Origin: Flavobacterium enshiense DK69
Lineage (GTDB): Bacteria; Bacteroidota; Bacteroidia; Flavobacteriales; Flavobacteriaceae
DNA: 64,000 bases
Assembly: GCF_000498495.1 (NCBI RefSeq)
Contig: NZ_AVCS01000006.1
Location: 124,001-188,000, forward strand
Direction: 5' to 3'
In this document: positions 35,915-45,066 of the stretch, piece after piece
Numbering within the stretch: position 1 is the stretch's first letter
Layout: each line of letters starts with the position of its first letter
Program-made: the position numbers and the translations under genes
The notes under the pieces: generated by a model
What the model was told of the DNA's origin: nothing
The model's input: only the letters and a program-made list of their open reading frames with translations
Databases searched by the model: none

Positions 35915-35921
35915 AAAAATA
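35914..35921 (-). promoter_or_regulatory. Candidate -7 box for feoAB
   Basis: TATTTTTG on the minus strand, about 26 bp upstream of the feoA TTG. The -33 element is unclear. Confidence 0.4.
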
Positions 35922-35986
35922 AGGATTATAACGTTTGAAAAGGTGATAAAAGTCAATTTTGCTTAAATTTAAGATATGTTTAGCTG

Positions 35987-36661
35987 TTATTCTTCTTCGC
36001 TAAGGAAATTGATGTCGGCCAATAAGCGTTCCACTTCTTCTTTTTTGGTGCCGTCGTAAAATCCGCGTACGCGTTGTTTACTGTCTACCAACACGAAATT
36101 TTCGGTGTGGACCATATCATACAATTCTTCCGGTCTTCCGGTTTTTACTGCCAGATAAGATTTTCGGGCGATGTAGTAAATATCTTTTTTATTTCCGGTA
36201 ACCAGATTCCATTTGCTGTCGATAACGCCTTTGTTTATAGCATATTCCTTTAAAACAGATACACTGTCAATATCCGGGGTAACCGAATGCGAAAGCAGCA
36301 TTACTTTCGGATTGTCTTTGATTTGTTGCTGTAACCAGGACATGTTATCGGTCATCATCGGGCAGATGGTCTGGCAGGTGGTAAAGAAAAAATCGGCCAC
36401 ATAAATCTTGCCTTCATAATTTTTCTGCGTAATGGTTTCCCCGTTCTGATTGGTAAAAGCAAAATCGGCAATATGGTGTTCGTTTTTATTGGCAATGTGC
36501 TGAATGGTAGAATCGACCAATTCCGGATTCACCATGGAAGGCGTGTAGATGGGTAAAGTTTTCTTAGGCTTTAGTGCAGTATAAAATAAACCAATGATGA
36601 TAACGGATATGATTCCGAGTATGATGAAAAAAGGGATGTATTTTTTAAAAAAAGAAAGCAT
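35987..36661 (-). CDS. SCO1/SenC-family copper-binding protein
   Basis: 224 residues from the ATG at 36661, where the membrane anchor begins (about 9-30). It has a thioredoxin-like fold with the Cu ligands C96 and C100 (TTCQTICPMM) and H185 (DMVHTENFVLVD). Anchored to the inner membrane and facing the periplasm, it helps deliver copper to the CuA site of cytochrome c oxidase. No oxidase genes are adjacent here. It lies upstream of feoA in the same direction but with about 100 bp between, so it is probably a separate transcript. Confidence 0.92.
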   Translation of the reverse strand: MLSFFKKYIPFFIILGIISVIIIGLFYTALKPKKTLPIYTPSMVNPELVDSTIQHIANKNEHHIADFAFTNQNGETITQKNYEGKIYVADFFFTTCQTICPMMTDNMSWLQQQIKDNPKVMLLSHSVTPDIDSVSVLKEYAINKGVIDSKWNLVTGNKKDIYYIARKSYLAVKTGRPEELYDMVHTENFVLVDSKQRVRGFYDGTKKEEVERLLADINFLSEEE

Positions 36662-36758
36662 GCGTATTTTTTTTTGCAAATGTACAATTTGTAACAAAAA
36701 ATAAGGCAAAACGTTTTATTACAATGTGTTAAATATTTTTAACGTATGTTATAATTCA

Positions 36759-36766
36759 TAAATTTG
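36759..36766 (+). promoter_or_regulatory. Candidate -7 box for the M13 peptidase gene
   Basis: TAAATTTG, a perfect consensus, with a long leader of about 120 bp to the ATG. The -33 region is a T-run without a clear TTTG. Confidence 0.4.
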
Positions 36767-36886
36767 ACTTCTGGTGTAACAAATTGAGAAGATGTGATAC
36801 CTATTTGACTGTGAGTGATTTATGATTTGAAATCTCAATGATGAAATTGCTTCGGTTTCCAAAAAACAAAAACAAATTATTGACTT

Positions 36887-38944
36887 ATGAAAAAAAACAT
36901 TGTAGCTGCAGGTTCGCTTGCCGTTTTTTCAATGCTTTGCCTGGATGCATCTGCGCAAGCTCCGAAAATTAAAAATCCGGGAATCGACTTAGATTTGATG
37001 GATAAATCCGTAAAACCGGGAGATGATTTCTTTCGTTATGTAAACGGAGCATGGTATGACAAAACGGAAATCCCGGCAGACAAAACGCGTTGGGGAAGTT
37101 TTGATGAACTGCGCCAGAATACAGATAACGATGCTTTGGCTATTTTAAAGGCTGCGGCAGCCAACAAAAAGCTTGATCCGAAATCCGATCAGGCAAAAGC
37201 GGTTAACGTGTACAAAACCTATATGGATACCGTTAGCAGAAACAAATTGGGCATCACACCTTTGAAGCCTTATTTGGCTAAGATCAATGCGGTGAAAAAC
37301 ATCTCTGATGTAAACAAGTTGCTGATTGAAATGGAACCTCAGGGAGGTTTAGGTTTCTACGGAGTCGGAATCAGTGCTGATGCAAAGAACAGTAACCGCA
37401 ATGTCGTATACCTTGGAACAGGAAGCATCGGTTTGCCTGACAGGGATTATTACGTTTCTGATGATAAAGACTCTAAAGAAAAACGTGAAAAGTATGTGGC
37501 TCACGTAGCCAGAATGCTTCAGTTTTTAGGAGTAAAGCCGGTTGATGCTAAAGTTCAGGCGGAAAAAGTTTTGGCTTTGGAAACGGAAATGGCTCGTCCG
37601 CGTTTAGATCGTGTTGAGCGTCGTGACCGAAGAAAAACTTATAACCCAATGTCTGTAGCCGATTTGCAGAAATTAACGCCTTCAGTAAACTGGAATAACT
37701 ATTTGACTGGTGTTGGAATCGGAAAAATTGATTCTTTGATCGTTTCCCAACCAAAGTATATGACGGCATTGGAAGGTATTTTCAAAGCAAACAAAGTAGA
37801 GGACTGGAAAGCTTACATGCGTTGGATGTTAATCAACAAATCTACCGGTGTATTGACAACCGATATTGAAACGGCAAACTGGGAGTTTTACAGCAAGACT
37901 TTGACTGGGGCCATAAAGCAGCGTCCTCGTGAGGAAAGAGCTTTACAGGTGGTTAACGGAACAGTGGGTGAGGCTTTAGGAAAATTGTATGTGGAGCAAA
38001 AATTCCCGGCTGAGGCAAAAGCGAAAGCAAAAGAGATGATCGATAATGTATTCCTTGCTTTTGAAAACCGCATCAACAACCTGCCTTGGATGACACCGGC
38101 TACACGTAAGGGGGCTATCGACAAGTTACATAAGGTAAACATCAAAATTGGTTATCCTGACAAATGGAAAGATTATTCCAGTTTGGAAATCAAAGGAGTT
38201 GAACAAGGCGGATCGTACTTTGATAACATGAAAAATGTTGCTAAATGGGGCTTCGCAGAAAATATCGCCGATTTGAAAAAACCGGTAGACAAAACCAAAT
38301 GGGGTATGTCGCCGCAAACGGTAAATGCATATTACAATCCATCTTATAATGAAATCGTTTTCCCTGCCGCTATCTTACAGCCGCCATTCTACGACTATAA
38401 AGCAGATGATGCTGTAAATTACGGTGGAATCGGAGCTGTGATCGGTCACGAAATCTCACACGGTTTCGATGATTCAGGAGCGCGTTACAATGCTGAAGGT
38501 AATTTGGTAAATTGGTGGACTGAAGACGATTTAAAACAATTCACAGGTCTTGGTGGGGCTTTAGCTGCTCAGTACAGCGCTTTAGAGCCGCTTCCTGGTA
38601 CTTTTGTTGACGGTAAATTTACCTTAGGTGAAAACATTGGTGACTTAGGAGGTGTAAACGCTGCTTATGACGGTTTACAAATCGCCTTGAAGAAAAAAGG
38701 AAATCCGGGCTTGATTGACGGATATACTCCGGAACAACGTTTCTACATTTCTTGGGGAACTATTTGGCGTTCAAAAATGAGAGATGAAGCAATCAAGAAT
38801 CAGGTGAAAACCGATCCGCATACACCAGGTATGTTCCGCGCGTATGTCCCGTTGCAGAATGTTGATTCATTCTATCAGGCTTTCGATATTAAAGAAGGTC
38901 AGAAGTTATACGTAAAACCGGAAAACCGAGTGAAAATTTGGTAA
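36887..38944 (+). CDS. M13-family zinc metallopeptidase (neprilysin/PepO-like)
   Basis: 685 residues. Signal peptide about 1-24 (ending ASAQA), an all-helical M13 N-terminal domain (DDFFRYVNGAW at its start), and a C-terminal catalytic domain. Zinc ligands are H521 and H525 in VIGHEISHGFDD and E582 in ENIGDLGG. The substrate-binding NAYYNPSYNEIVFPAAILQPP precedes them and a CxxW-like family end is replaced by NRVKIW. It is an exported peptidase that degrades oligopeptides outside the inner membrane. Monocistronic. Confidence 0.94.
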   Translation: MKKNIVAAGSLAVFSMLCLDASAQAPKIKNPGIDLDLMDKSVKPGDDFFRYVNGAWYDKTEIPADKTRWGSFDELRQNTDNDALAILKAAAANKKLDPKSDQAKAVNVYKTYMDTVSRNKLGITPLKPYLAKINAVKNISDVNKLLIEMEPQGGLGFYGVGISADAKNSNRNVVYLGTGSIGLPDRDYYVSDDKDSKEKREKYVAHVARMLQFLGVKPVDAKVQAEKVLALETEMARPRLDRVERRDRRKTYNPMSVADLQKLTPSVNWNNYLTGVGIGKIDSLIVSQPKYMTALEGIFKANKVEDWKAYMRWMLINKSTGVLTTDIETANWEFYSKTLTGAIKQRPREERALQVVNGTVGEALGKLYVEQKFPAEAKAKAKEMIDNVFLAFENRINNLPWMTPATRKGAIDKLHKVNIKIGYPDKWKDYSSLEIKGVEQGGSYFDNMKNVAKWGFAENIADLKKPVDKTKWGMSPQTVNAYYNPSYNEIVFPAAILQPPFYDYKADDAVNYGGIGAVIGHEISHGFDDSGARYNAEGNLVNWWTEDDLKQFTGLGGALAAQYSALEPLPGTFVDGKFTLGENIGDLGGVNAAYDGLQIALKKKGNPGLIDGYTPEQRFYISWGTIWRSKMRDEAIKNQVKTDPHTPGMFRAYVPLQNVDSFYQAFDIKEGQKLYVKPENRVKIW

Positions 38945-38962
38945 TCCTTTCATAGTAGATAT

Positions 38963-38999
38963 AAAAAATCCCAAGCTTATAAACTTGGGATTTTTTATT
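38963..38999. terminator. Bidirectional terminator between two peptidase genes
   Basis: AAAAAATCCCAAG/CTTGGGATTTTTT stem with T-runs both ways between the converging M13 and S9 genes. Confidence 0.85.
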
Positions 39000-39005
39000 G
39001 AAATA

Positions 39006-40949
39006 TTACTTTATCAAATATTCTTCCATAAAGCGAATTACTGCTAAACGCTGGTAATCAACGTTAGCTTTTTTCGAGAAACCATGTCCTTCATCTTTTG
39101 CTTCCAGATACCAAACCGTATTTCCCTGCGCTTTTAGTTTGTCCCGCATTTGAGTCGCTTCGGTAACCGGCACGCGGGGATCGTTTGTTCCCTGAATGAT
39201 AAACATAGGTTTTTTGATTTTATCGGTATTGTTAAGGGGTGAGATTTTATCGAAAAAGGCACGCATCTTTTCATCTCGTTCATCGCCATATTCTACTCTG
39301 CGCAAATCACGGCGGTATTCTTCAGTGTTTTTTAAGAAAGTATTGAAATTGGAGATCCCAACGATATCTACAGAACAACGGATTTTATCCGCATAATGAA
39401 AAGCAGTGGCCAAGGTCATGTAGCCGCCATAACTACCTCCCATAATCATGATTCGGTCTTTGTCCAATTCCGGTTGTTGCGCTATCCAATCTAAAAGAGC
39501 ACCTATATCTTTCACTGAATTTTCTCTTAAATACCAATTGTCTGCTGCAATATACGTTTTGCCAAAACCGGAAGATCCACGAACATTCGGGTTGATTACA
39601 GCAACGCCCATTTCGTTTGTGTAATAGTTATTCGCGCCTAAAAATGAAGCTTTGGATTGTCCTTCCGGTCCTCCGTGAATGTTGATTAAAACAGGTCTTT
39701 TTCCGGTAAATTTTGATGAAGCGGGGTAATAGAAACCCGAAATTTTCAAATTATCAAAACTATTCCATTCAATGAATTTCGGTGAGGACATGTCTTCTTT
39801 TTGCATTTCTCCCAGTTCACTTTCTGTCCAACGTTCTGTTTTATTGGTTTTCAAGGTAAGTTTATATACATCCGATGAGGAATCGGCGGTAGACTGTGTG
39901 ATGAATAAATTCTGTCCGTCTTTTGAGAACGCCATTCCGCCAATTAACCCTGTTGGAATATTCTTTACTTCCTTATAGGTTTTTGATATGGGATTCATAA
40001 AAAATAATTTGGATAATCCTCCTTCGTTGGTGGTAAAAGCCATCTGTTTTTTGTCTTCGGACAGCGAATAACTTTCAACATTCCACGGAATAGCTGTAGT
40101 GTGGTACGTTGTTTTTTTTGTATTCAGATTGAATGTTGCCAAGCGCTGAAATTCATTGTCCTTATCGGTAAGATACCAGATTTCGTCAGCCTTGTTTGAG
40201 AAGTTGGCTGTTGTCTGAACGATGCTTTTATCGGCTCTGTTGGACACTTCGGTTAATTTTCCGGTTTCAGTATTAAGCATCCAGATATGCGATTCATTTG
40301 CCGAAACATATTCGCCGATTAATAAATTTTTACCGTCCGTTGAAATGTCCTGAATGCCCCAGCCACCACCTTTTACTTGCAAAACCAATTTGACCGATTT
40401 CGGATCGTTGGGATTCATGTAGTAGATGTCCCTGTCGCCACCGTTTCTTTTTGTGGATAAAAAATAAAATCCAGAGCCGTCTTTTTTCCAGGTTATACCG
40501 CCATTTTGGGAACGGCCGCCATCAGTAAGCAATGTGGATTGTAATGTTTTTAAATCCAATTTGTAAAGCTGTCCGAATTCGTTTCCGCCACTGTCTTTGG
40601 AATAAATCAGATAGTCGCCTTTGGTCGGTTCATAACTGGCATTGCCTACAGGTTCATCAAAAAAGGTTATTTGTTTTCTTGCTCCCATTGGTTGGCTCAC
40701 TTTGTGCAACTGGTTGACAGATCCGAAGCGGGTCGCAATAATGATTTCATTTTTTAAAGGATGGACTTGTACCAATGCGGCCCCTCTGGCTTCAGAATAT
40801 TTTTTTACCTGATTCGCTAACTCTTTTGGGATATCAGCAATGTTTTCAGTAATTAAATTTTCGTTGGGTAAAATCAAATTCTTTTTGTCCTGCGCCTGCA
40901 CTGAAAGTACGAGGAGTAATGCAAGCAAACTGATCCTTGGTTTTTTCAT
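39006..40949 (-). CDS. S9-family prolyl oligopeptidase-like serine peptidase
   Basis: 647 residues. Signal peptide about 1-19 (ending VQAQ), a seven-bladed beta-propeller (about 50-390), then an alpha/beta-hydrolase domain. The catalytic triad can be placed at S506 (GGSYGGYMT), D590 (QGTNDPRVPV) and H622 (DEGHGFSKK). This is the acylaminoacyl-peptidase/DPP-like branch, cleaving short peptides in the periplasm or at the surface. It converges on the M13 peptidase gene, with a shared terminator. Confidence 0.94.
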   Translation of the reverse strand: MKKPRISLLALLLVLSVQAQDKKNLILPNENLITENIADIPKELANQVKKYSEARGAALVQVHPLKNEIIIATRFGSVNQLHKVSQPMGARKQITFFDEPVGNASYEPTKGDYLIYSKDSGGNEFGQLYKLDLKTLQSTLLTDGGRSQNGGITWKKDGSGFYFLSTKRNGGDRDIYYMNPNDPKSVKLVLQVKGGGWGIQDISTDGKNLLIGEYVSANESHIWMLNTETGKLTEVSNRADKSIVQTTANFSNKADEIWYLTDKDNEFQRLATFNLNTKKTTYHTTAIPWNVESYSLSEDKKQMAFTTNEGGLSKLFFMNPISKTYKEVKNIPTGLIGGMAFSKDGQNLFITQSTADSSSDVYKLTLKTNKTERWTESELGEMQKEDMSSPKFIEWNSFDNLKISGFYYPASSKFTGKRPVLINIHGGPEGQSKASFLGANNYYTNEMGVAVINPNVRGSSGFGKTYIAADNWYLRENSVKDIGALLDWIAQQPELDKDRIMIMGGSYGGYMTLATAFHYADKIRCSVDIVGISNFNTFLKNTEEYRRDLRRVEYGDERDEKMRAFFDKISPLNNTDKIKKPMFIIQGTNDPRVPVTEATQMRDKLKAQGNTVWYLEAKDEGHGFSKKANVDYQRLAVIRFMEEYLIK

Positions 40950-41059
40950 GATTTACTGAATGTTTTTTATTCTACAATGTAATGAATAAATTCTAAAGAA
41001 AAGAAGATAATTAGGGTATAAGGATTTCTCGATGAATATTGCCAGTTGATTGAGATTTT

Positions 41060-41983
41060 TTATTTCCGACGTATCGAACGGTTTACGAGATAAAGGCCAA
41101 AAAGTGTGACGCTTCCGCCGATGCCAATCATTAATGTTAGTGGTTCGTCAAAAATAAGGGAGCCTAATAAAACAGCCACAATCGGGTTGATATAGGCATA
41201 TACACTGCTTATCTCGGCTGGCAAATGTTGCAGCGCATAAATAAAAGCGATGAACGTAAAGACTGAACCAAATACGACTAGATAACCGATGGACCACCAG
41301 GAAGCGGCCGGAATTTCGGTTAAGCTTACTGAGGTTCCCGTAGCGCCTGTATAAGCGAAAAGCAAAATACTGGAGATTAACATTTGTAATCCCAAACTGA
41401 AATAAGGGTTAAAGCTGGCGGCTTTCTTTTTGGTGTACAAACTTCCGAAAGCCCAGGTAAATGTTGCTAACACCGAAAGGAAGATCCCGAATTGAAAATC
41501 CGGTTTCAGGAAATCGGCCAGATAATCATAGAAAATTAAGCATACCCCACCAAAACTGATAACCATTCCTAGGATGGCCCATTTAGATAATCGTTCGCCT
41601 CTGAAAAGGCTTATAATTACAATCCACAACGGAAACATGGCACCGATGATAGCGCCCAATCCGCTGGAAATGTATTTCACGCCCCATGTGCTCAAGCCAT
41701 TGCTGAGCGTAAAGTTTAATATGCTTAAGATAACGATAGTTTTCCACTGTTTTCCTTTAGGCCAAGGTGTTCTTTTGATTAGAAAATAGCAGATGTAAAT
41801 GCTTGCTCCTAAAAACTGACGAATCGCTGCCAGTTGTAATGCCGGCATGTGCTTTACGCCTTCCTTGGAAGCCAACCATGTCGTTCCCCAAAAGAAGCTT
41901 ACCCAAATCAGCGCTGCCATTGGCAATCCGATTGATTGCAGTTTGTTTTTGGCAGTCAGATGAAGGTTAAAGATTTTGAGCAC
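41060..41983 (-). CDS. EamA/DMT-superfamily transporter
   Basis: 307 residues from a GTG, with a possible alternative ATG 21 codons in, directly before helix 1. Ten predicted helices form two EamA repeats (WVSFFWGTTWLASKEGVKHMP in the first; FAYTGATG... to LPAEISSVYAYINPIVAVLLG in the second). Such proteins export amino acids or other small metabolites, with substrates not predictable. The GTG lies one base after the stop of the upstream NAD-binding-protein gene, so coupling is likely. Confidence 0.9.
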   Translation of the reverse strand: MLKIFNLHLTAKNKLQSIGLPMAALIWVSFFWGTTWLASKEGVKHMPALQLAAIRQFLGASIYICYFLIKRTPWPKGKQWKTIVILSILNFTLSNGLSTWGVKYISSGLGAIIGAMFPLWIVIISLFRGERLSKWAILGMVISFGGVCLIFYDYLADFLKPDFQFGIFLSVLATFTWAFGSLYTKKKAASFNPYFSLGLQMLISSILLFAYTGATGTSVSLTEIPAASWWSIGYLVVFGSVFTFIAFIYALQHLPAEISSVYAYINPIVAVLLGSLIFDEPLTLMIGIGGSVTLFGLYLVNRSIRRK

Positions 41984-41984
41984 G

Positions 41985-42812
41985 TTACAGGTTGTTTTTC
42001 CGGAATGAATACTTTAAAACCTTCTCGATTTTCTCACTTGAGATATATTTTCCTATGGAAGGTTTATCGTTTACAAATGTAGGAATTAACAGCTTCATTT
42101 CGTTGGCTTTTTTACTGTAATACTCTTGTCGCGTCGGATGGAAAGGCGTCACGGCATTAAAGGTTTCGTCCCATACATCTTCTTCGATAATTTTCATAAT
42201 AATGCCAATGCAGTCTTCCTGGTGGATCAAATTGATAACGGCACCAGGATTGCTGAGGTCCTGTTTTCCGGCCAGCATTTTTATTGGATGTCGGTCGGAA
42301 CCAATGAGTCCGCCGAAACGAATTACGGTTGTTTTAAAACTGGGATTCTGTTGCAGAATTTTTTCAACTGCAACCAATTGTTTCCCGCTTTCACTATCGG
42401 GATCCGGAACAGTTTCTTCCGTTATGGTTTTATTGGTATCAGGATAAACCGATGTGGAACTAATGAAAATCACTTTTTGTACTGACGATTTTTCAATATA
42501 GGGAAGCATTCTTTCGATTTTGGAAACAAAAATTTTGACTGAGCCTTCAGTAGTTGCATGACGCAGACCTGGCGGTATATCGATAATCAGGATTTCTGAA
42601 TCTTCCAAAAAAGCATAAACAGCGCCTTGTGTTTCGTTTTCGGTTAAAATTATCTGAAACGGGATTATTCCGTTTTCTTTTAATAAGGTGATTTTTTTCT
42701 CGGAAGTAGTCGATCCGTTTACGGGAAATCCTTCTGAAAATAATTTTTTGGCTAGCGGGAAACCTAACCATCCGCAACCCAGTACAGCTATTTTCGGTTT
42801 ATTGGTTTTCAT
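41985..42812 (-). CDS. NAD(P)-binding epimerase-like protein (YeeZ-like)
   Basis: 275 residues with a Rossmann fold. The N-terminal dinucleotide loop is VLGCGWLGFPLAKKL, and the SDR-like middle has FISSTSVYPDTN. The usual YxxxK catalytic pair of extended SDRs is not evident, as in the YeeZ subgroup. The substrate is unknown. Its start lies 14 bp inside the end of the upstream NUMOD4/HNH-like gene, and it is followed directly by the EamA transporter. Confidence 0.82.
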   Translation of the reverse strand: MKTNKPKIAVLGCGWLGFPLAKKLFSEGFPVNGSTTSEKKITLLKENGIIPFQIILTENETQGAVYAFLEDSEILIIDIPPGLRHATTEGSVKIFVSKIERMLPYIEKSSVQKVIFISSTSVYPDTNKTITEETVPDPDSESGKQLVAVEKILQQNPSFKTTVIRFGGLIGSDRHPIKMLAGKQDLSNPGAVINLIHQEDCIGIIMKIIEEDVWDETFNAVTPFHPTRQEYYSKKANEMKLLIPTFVNDKPSIGKYISSEKIEKVLKYSFRKNNL

Positions 42813-43428
42813 TCTTAGGTTTGATGTTGACCTTTATGTGTCCCCAGTTTTCTCCTGACTTGATGCGGTATAGTTGCATTTCACTCACGCCAAACTGCTT
42901 GGCAAGGATTTTTATTCGGGTTTTTCGATTGGGGTCCAGCAGTATTTTTTTAAGACGAATTACAGTTGTTTCCGTTAATTTCGATCCGTTGGCTTTGATG
43001 TTGTGTTCGATCAGTTTCTTTTTAGCGGCAATCACTTTGGGGCTGCTTCTGTAGTGTTCCATTTTGCCTTCGTAGTTAACCCACTTCAGGTTTTTAACGT
43101 GGTCATTGTCTTTCTTACGATCGACATGAATCACATACAGCTGGTCTTCGGAAGTTTTTGGTATGAAAAGTTCGGCAACCAGTTTGTAGAGCAGTACGGC
43201 TTTTTGTATCCTCTTGCCTTTGTTCGAGTAGTATAAACGGAGCGTGCGATAGCCATCCGTTAAAGTGCCTTTCAACAATTTTCCGTGTTTCATGTTGTCG
43301 GTAAAACTCATTAAACGACCATAATTGGAAAGCGCATACCGGAATTCAAATTTTTTTTCTACATCAGGATGTTTGAATACTTCTTCAGGAATTTCTTTGA
43401 ACACTTCATCGGGATAAAATCGTATCAT
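42799..43428 (-). CDS. NUMOD4/HNH-like protein with C-terminal helix-turn-helix
   Basis: 209 residues from the ATG at 43428. Residues about 30-75 resemble a NUMOD4 module (YALSNYGRLMSF then TDGYRTLRLYY). About 95-130 resembles an HNH_3 region (YVIHVDRKKDNDHVKNLKWV), though the first of the paired histidines is replaced, so nuclease activity is doubtful. The C-terminus has a helix-turn-helix (RIKILAKQFGVSEMQLYRIKSG). These modules are usual in phage and intron homing nucleases, but no intron or phage gene is near. It overlaps the genes on both sides (23 and 14 bp). Confidence 0.75.
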   Translation of the reverse strand: MIRFYPDEVFKEIPEEVFKHPDVEKKFEFRYALSNYGRLMSFTDNMKHGKLLKGTLTDGYRTLRLYYSNKGKRIQKAVLLYKLVAELFIPKTSEDQLYVIHVDRKKDNDHVKNLKWVNYEGKMEHYRSSPKVIAAKKKLIEHNIKANGSKLTETTVIRLKKILLDPNRKTRIKILAKQFGVSEMQLYRIKSGENWGHIKVNIKPKNENQ

Positions 43429-43786
43429 AATCACACAAATTATTGTCTTTTTTCACCAATATAAACCCCTCATTTTCTATCGCCCTGTAGCCTTGGTCAT
43501 ATAAAAAATAATAAGTGTGGCCATTTTTTGTATGGTACACTGATGTGAAAAAGGAAAAATCAAAATTTTTGGCGATCAATTTTGACCGTGTGGTTTTTGA
43601 TTTTTCACCGGGGTTTAATTCAGACAAAATACGGTAATTTTTTCGTAACTTATTGTTAATATTCCGCATCAAATTCGTAGAATCCTTATTTATTTTATTA
43701 TTGTAAGAATTCCTGCATCCGTCTCCGCAAAATTTCTTGTCTTCCCTTCCAAAAAAGGAATCACCACATTCTAAACACTTTTTCAT
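43406..43786 (-). CDS. Small zinc-ribbon protein
   Basis: 126 residues. A four-cysteine zinc ribbon at the N-terminus (CLECGDSFFGREDKKFC and GDGC at residues 4-27) is followed by an asparagine/lysine-rich helix and a C-terminal beta-rich domain with YFLYDQGYRAIENEGFILV. I believe this is a conserved flavobacterial protein without known function. Its 3' end overlaps the NUMOD4/HNH-like gene by 23 bp, so the two are probably translated together. Confidence 0.78.
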   Translation of the reverse strand: MKKCLECGDSFFGREDKKFCGDGCRNSYNNKINKDSTNLMRNINNKLRKNYRILSELNPGEKSKTTRSKLIAKNFDFSFFTSVYHTKNGHTYYFLYDQGYRAIENEGFILVKKDNNLCDYDTILSR

Positions 43787-43789
43787 TTC

Positions 43790-44344
43790 TTAAAAATTAA
43801 ATGCCCCTTTGTAAGAAAAAGCCTGTTCGATGTGTGCTAAATGATGTTTGCAATGCCAATGATAGATACCTAATCCCTCTTTGACAGAAAACAAGCGCTG
43901 ATGCTGGGGATGATAGTACATACGATTCCAATCGTTTTCCTTGAGATTTTCCAGTATTGCCGACCAGCGTTCGTGAACGCCTTCTATGATTTTTAGGGAA
44001 GATTGAAGGTCGTCCTGGTCACCGTCTGTCAGTTCCGCCCAAAGTGCTTCTTCATAAGGCCGGATTACCGGAGTGTCTTCCGTGAGAGTGAGTTTCAGAC
44101 GAATGAGGGCATTTATGTGGCTATCGGCTAAATGATGAATAACCTGTTTAATGCTCCAGCCATCCGGGCGGTATTTCCAGTTCTTTTCGGTTGCTGAAAG
44201 ATTTTCAGTTGTATTTTTTAATTCCTTCGGAAATTCTCTAATGGTTTTTTTCCAGATTTCAAGATGATCCTTTGTAATCTCCTCAGGACAGGCGAATCGG
44301 CCTATAGGAAATTTGAGTTTTTCTATTTTGGGGATAGAATTCAT
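43790..44344 (-). CDS. DinB/YfiT-like protein, probable bacillithiol transferase (BstA type)
   Basis: 184 residues, four-helix-bundle DinB/YfiT fold. Metal ligands can be placed at H71, H164 and H168 with spacings of 93 and 4, matching the YfiT/BstA pattern (IHHLADSH; HWHCKHHLA). The N-terminal LKFPIGRF and the PYEEALWAEL stretch also match. In Firmicutes BstA conjugates bacillithiol to electrophiles. With the bacilliredoxin at 27187 this supports a bacillithiol economy. It is 3 bp upstream of the zinc-ribbon gene. Confidence 0.85.
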   Translation of the reverse strand: MNSIPKIEKLKFPIGRFACPEEITKDHLEIWKKTIREFPKELKNTTENLSATEKNWKYRPDGWSIKQVIHHLADSHINALIRLKLTLTEDTPVIRPYEEALWAELTDGDQDDLQSSLKIIEGVHERWSAILENLKENDWNRMYYHPQHQRLFSVKEGLGIYHWHCKHHLAHIEQAFSYKGAFNF

Positions 44345-44739
44345 GGCGTTTATATTTTGTTTTCAATTTGACGGCAGACTACCAACGTACTTTTTGTGGA
44401 TTTTATTTTCCAACTCTGTACTGTGAGTGTTTTTGTAGGTCTTCTTTTTAAGAAGAACGTTTGTAAATGAATCTATTGTTCTTGTTTAAACCTCTCTATT
44501 GTGATATGGCTGTCAGGAAAGTAAATAGAATAAGTAACTTTTATCCGTAATAATGATGAATTTTATTAATGCAAAAATAAGAAAATTCCTGAAAATAAAC
44601 GACAGCAAATGGTTACAAACAACAGTAAACGACTTACAACCGAATAATTTTCGTACAATTTTACAATTTTGCCCCGTTGAAATCATACAATCATAAATCG
44701 AACAGAATTTTTCACAGAAACATTTAAATTTTATACGCC
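44345..44739. other. 395-bp intergenic region upstream of ssb
   Basis: This stretch separates divergent genes. No credible open frame or hairpin was seen. The last 150 bp are very AT-rich and should contain the ssb promoter, but no clean TAnnTTTG with a spaced TTTG was found. Confidence 0.6.
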
Positions 44740-45066
44740 ATGAAAAACAGAGTACAATTAATCGGAAACGTGGGTCAGGATCCGGAAGTGAAAACCATCA
44801 ACGGAGATCGTAAAGTAGCCAACGTTACTATTGCCACCCATGATTTTTACTACAATGAAAAGGGGGATAAGGTTGAACAAACCGAATGGCACCGGGTTAC
44901 TGCCTGGGGCAAGACAGCTGAGATCATCGAGAAATTCGTTTCCAAAGGAAAGGAAATAGGTATCGAAGGCAAACTGACCCATCGAAGCTATGACGATAAA
45001 GAGGGTAATAAAAAATACATAACTGAGATCGTTGCCAGCGAAGTATTGCTTTTGGGAAATAAATAA
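44740..45066 (+). CDS. ssb: Short single-stranded DNA-binding protein
   Basis: 108 residues comprising one OB fold (NRVQLIGNVGQDPEVK, then EWHRVTAWGKTAEIIEKFVSKGKEIGIEGKL). It ends directly after the last strand (VASEVLLLGNK) and lacks the flexible linker and acidic DDxxF-type tail used to recruit DNA-repair partners. It is therefore unlikely to be the essential cellular SSB and more like an auxiliary, competence- or element-related one. It is alone, with a long non-coding 3' region and a distant terminator. Confidence 0.9.
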   Translation: MKNRVQLIGNVGQDPEVKTINGDRKVANVTIATHDFYYNEKGDKVEQTEWHRVTAWGKTAEIIEKFVSKGKEIGIEGKLTHRSYDDKEGNKKYITEIVASEVLLLGNK

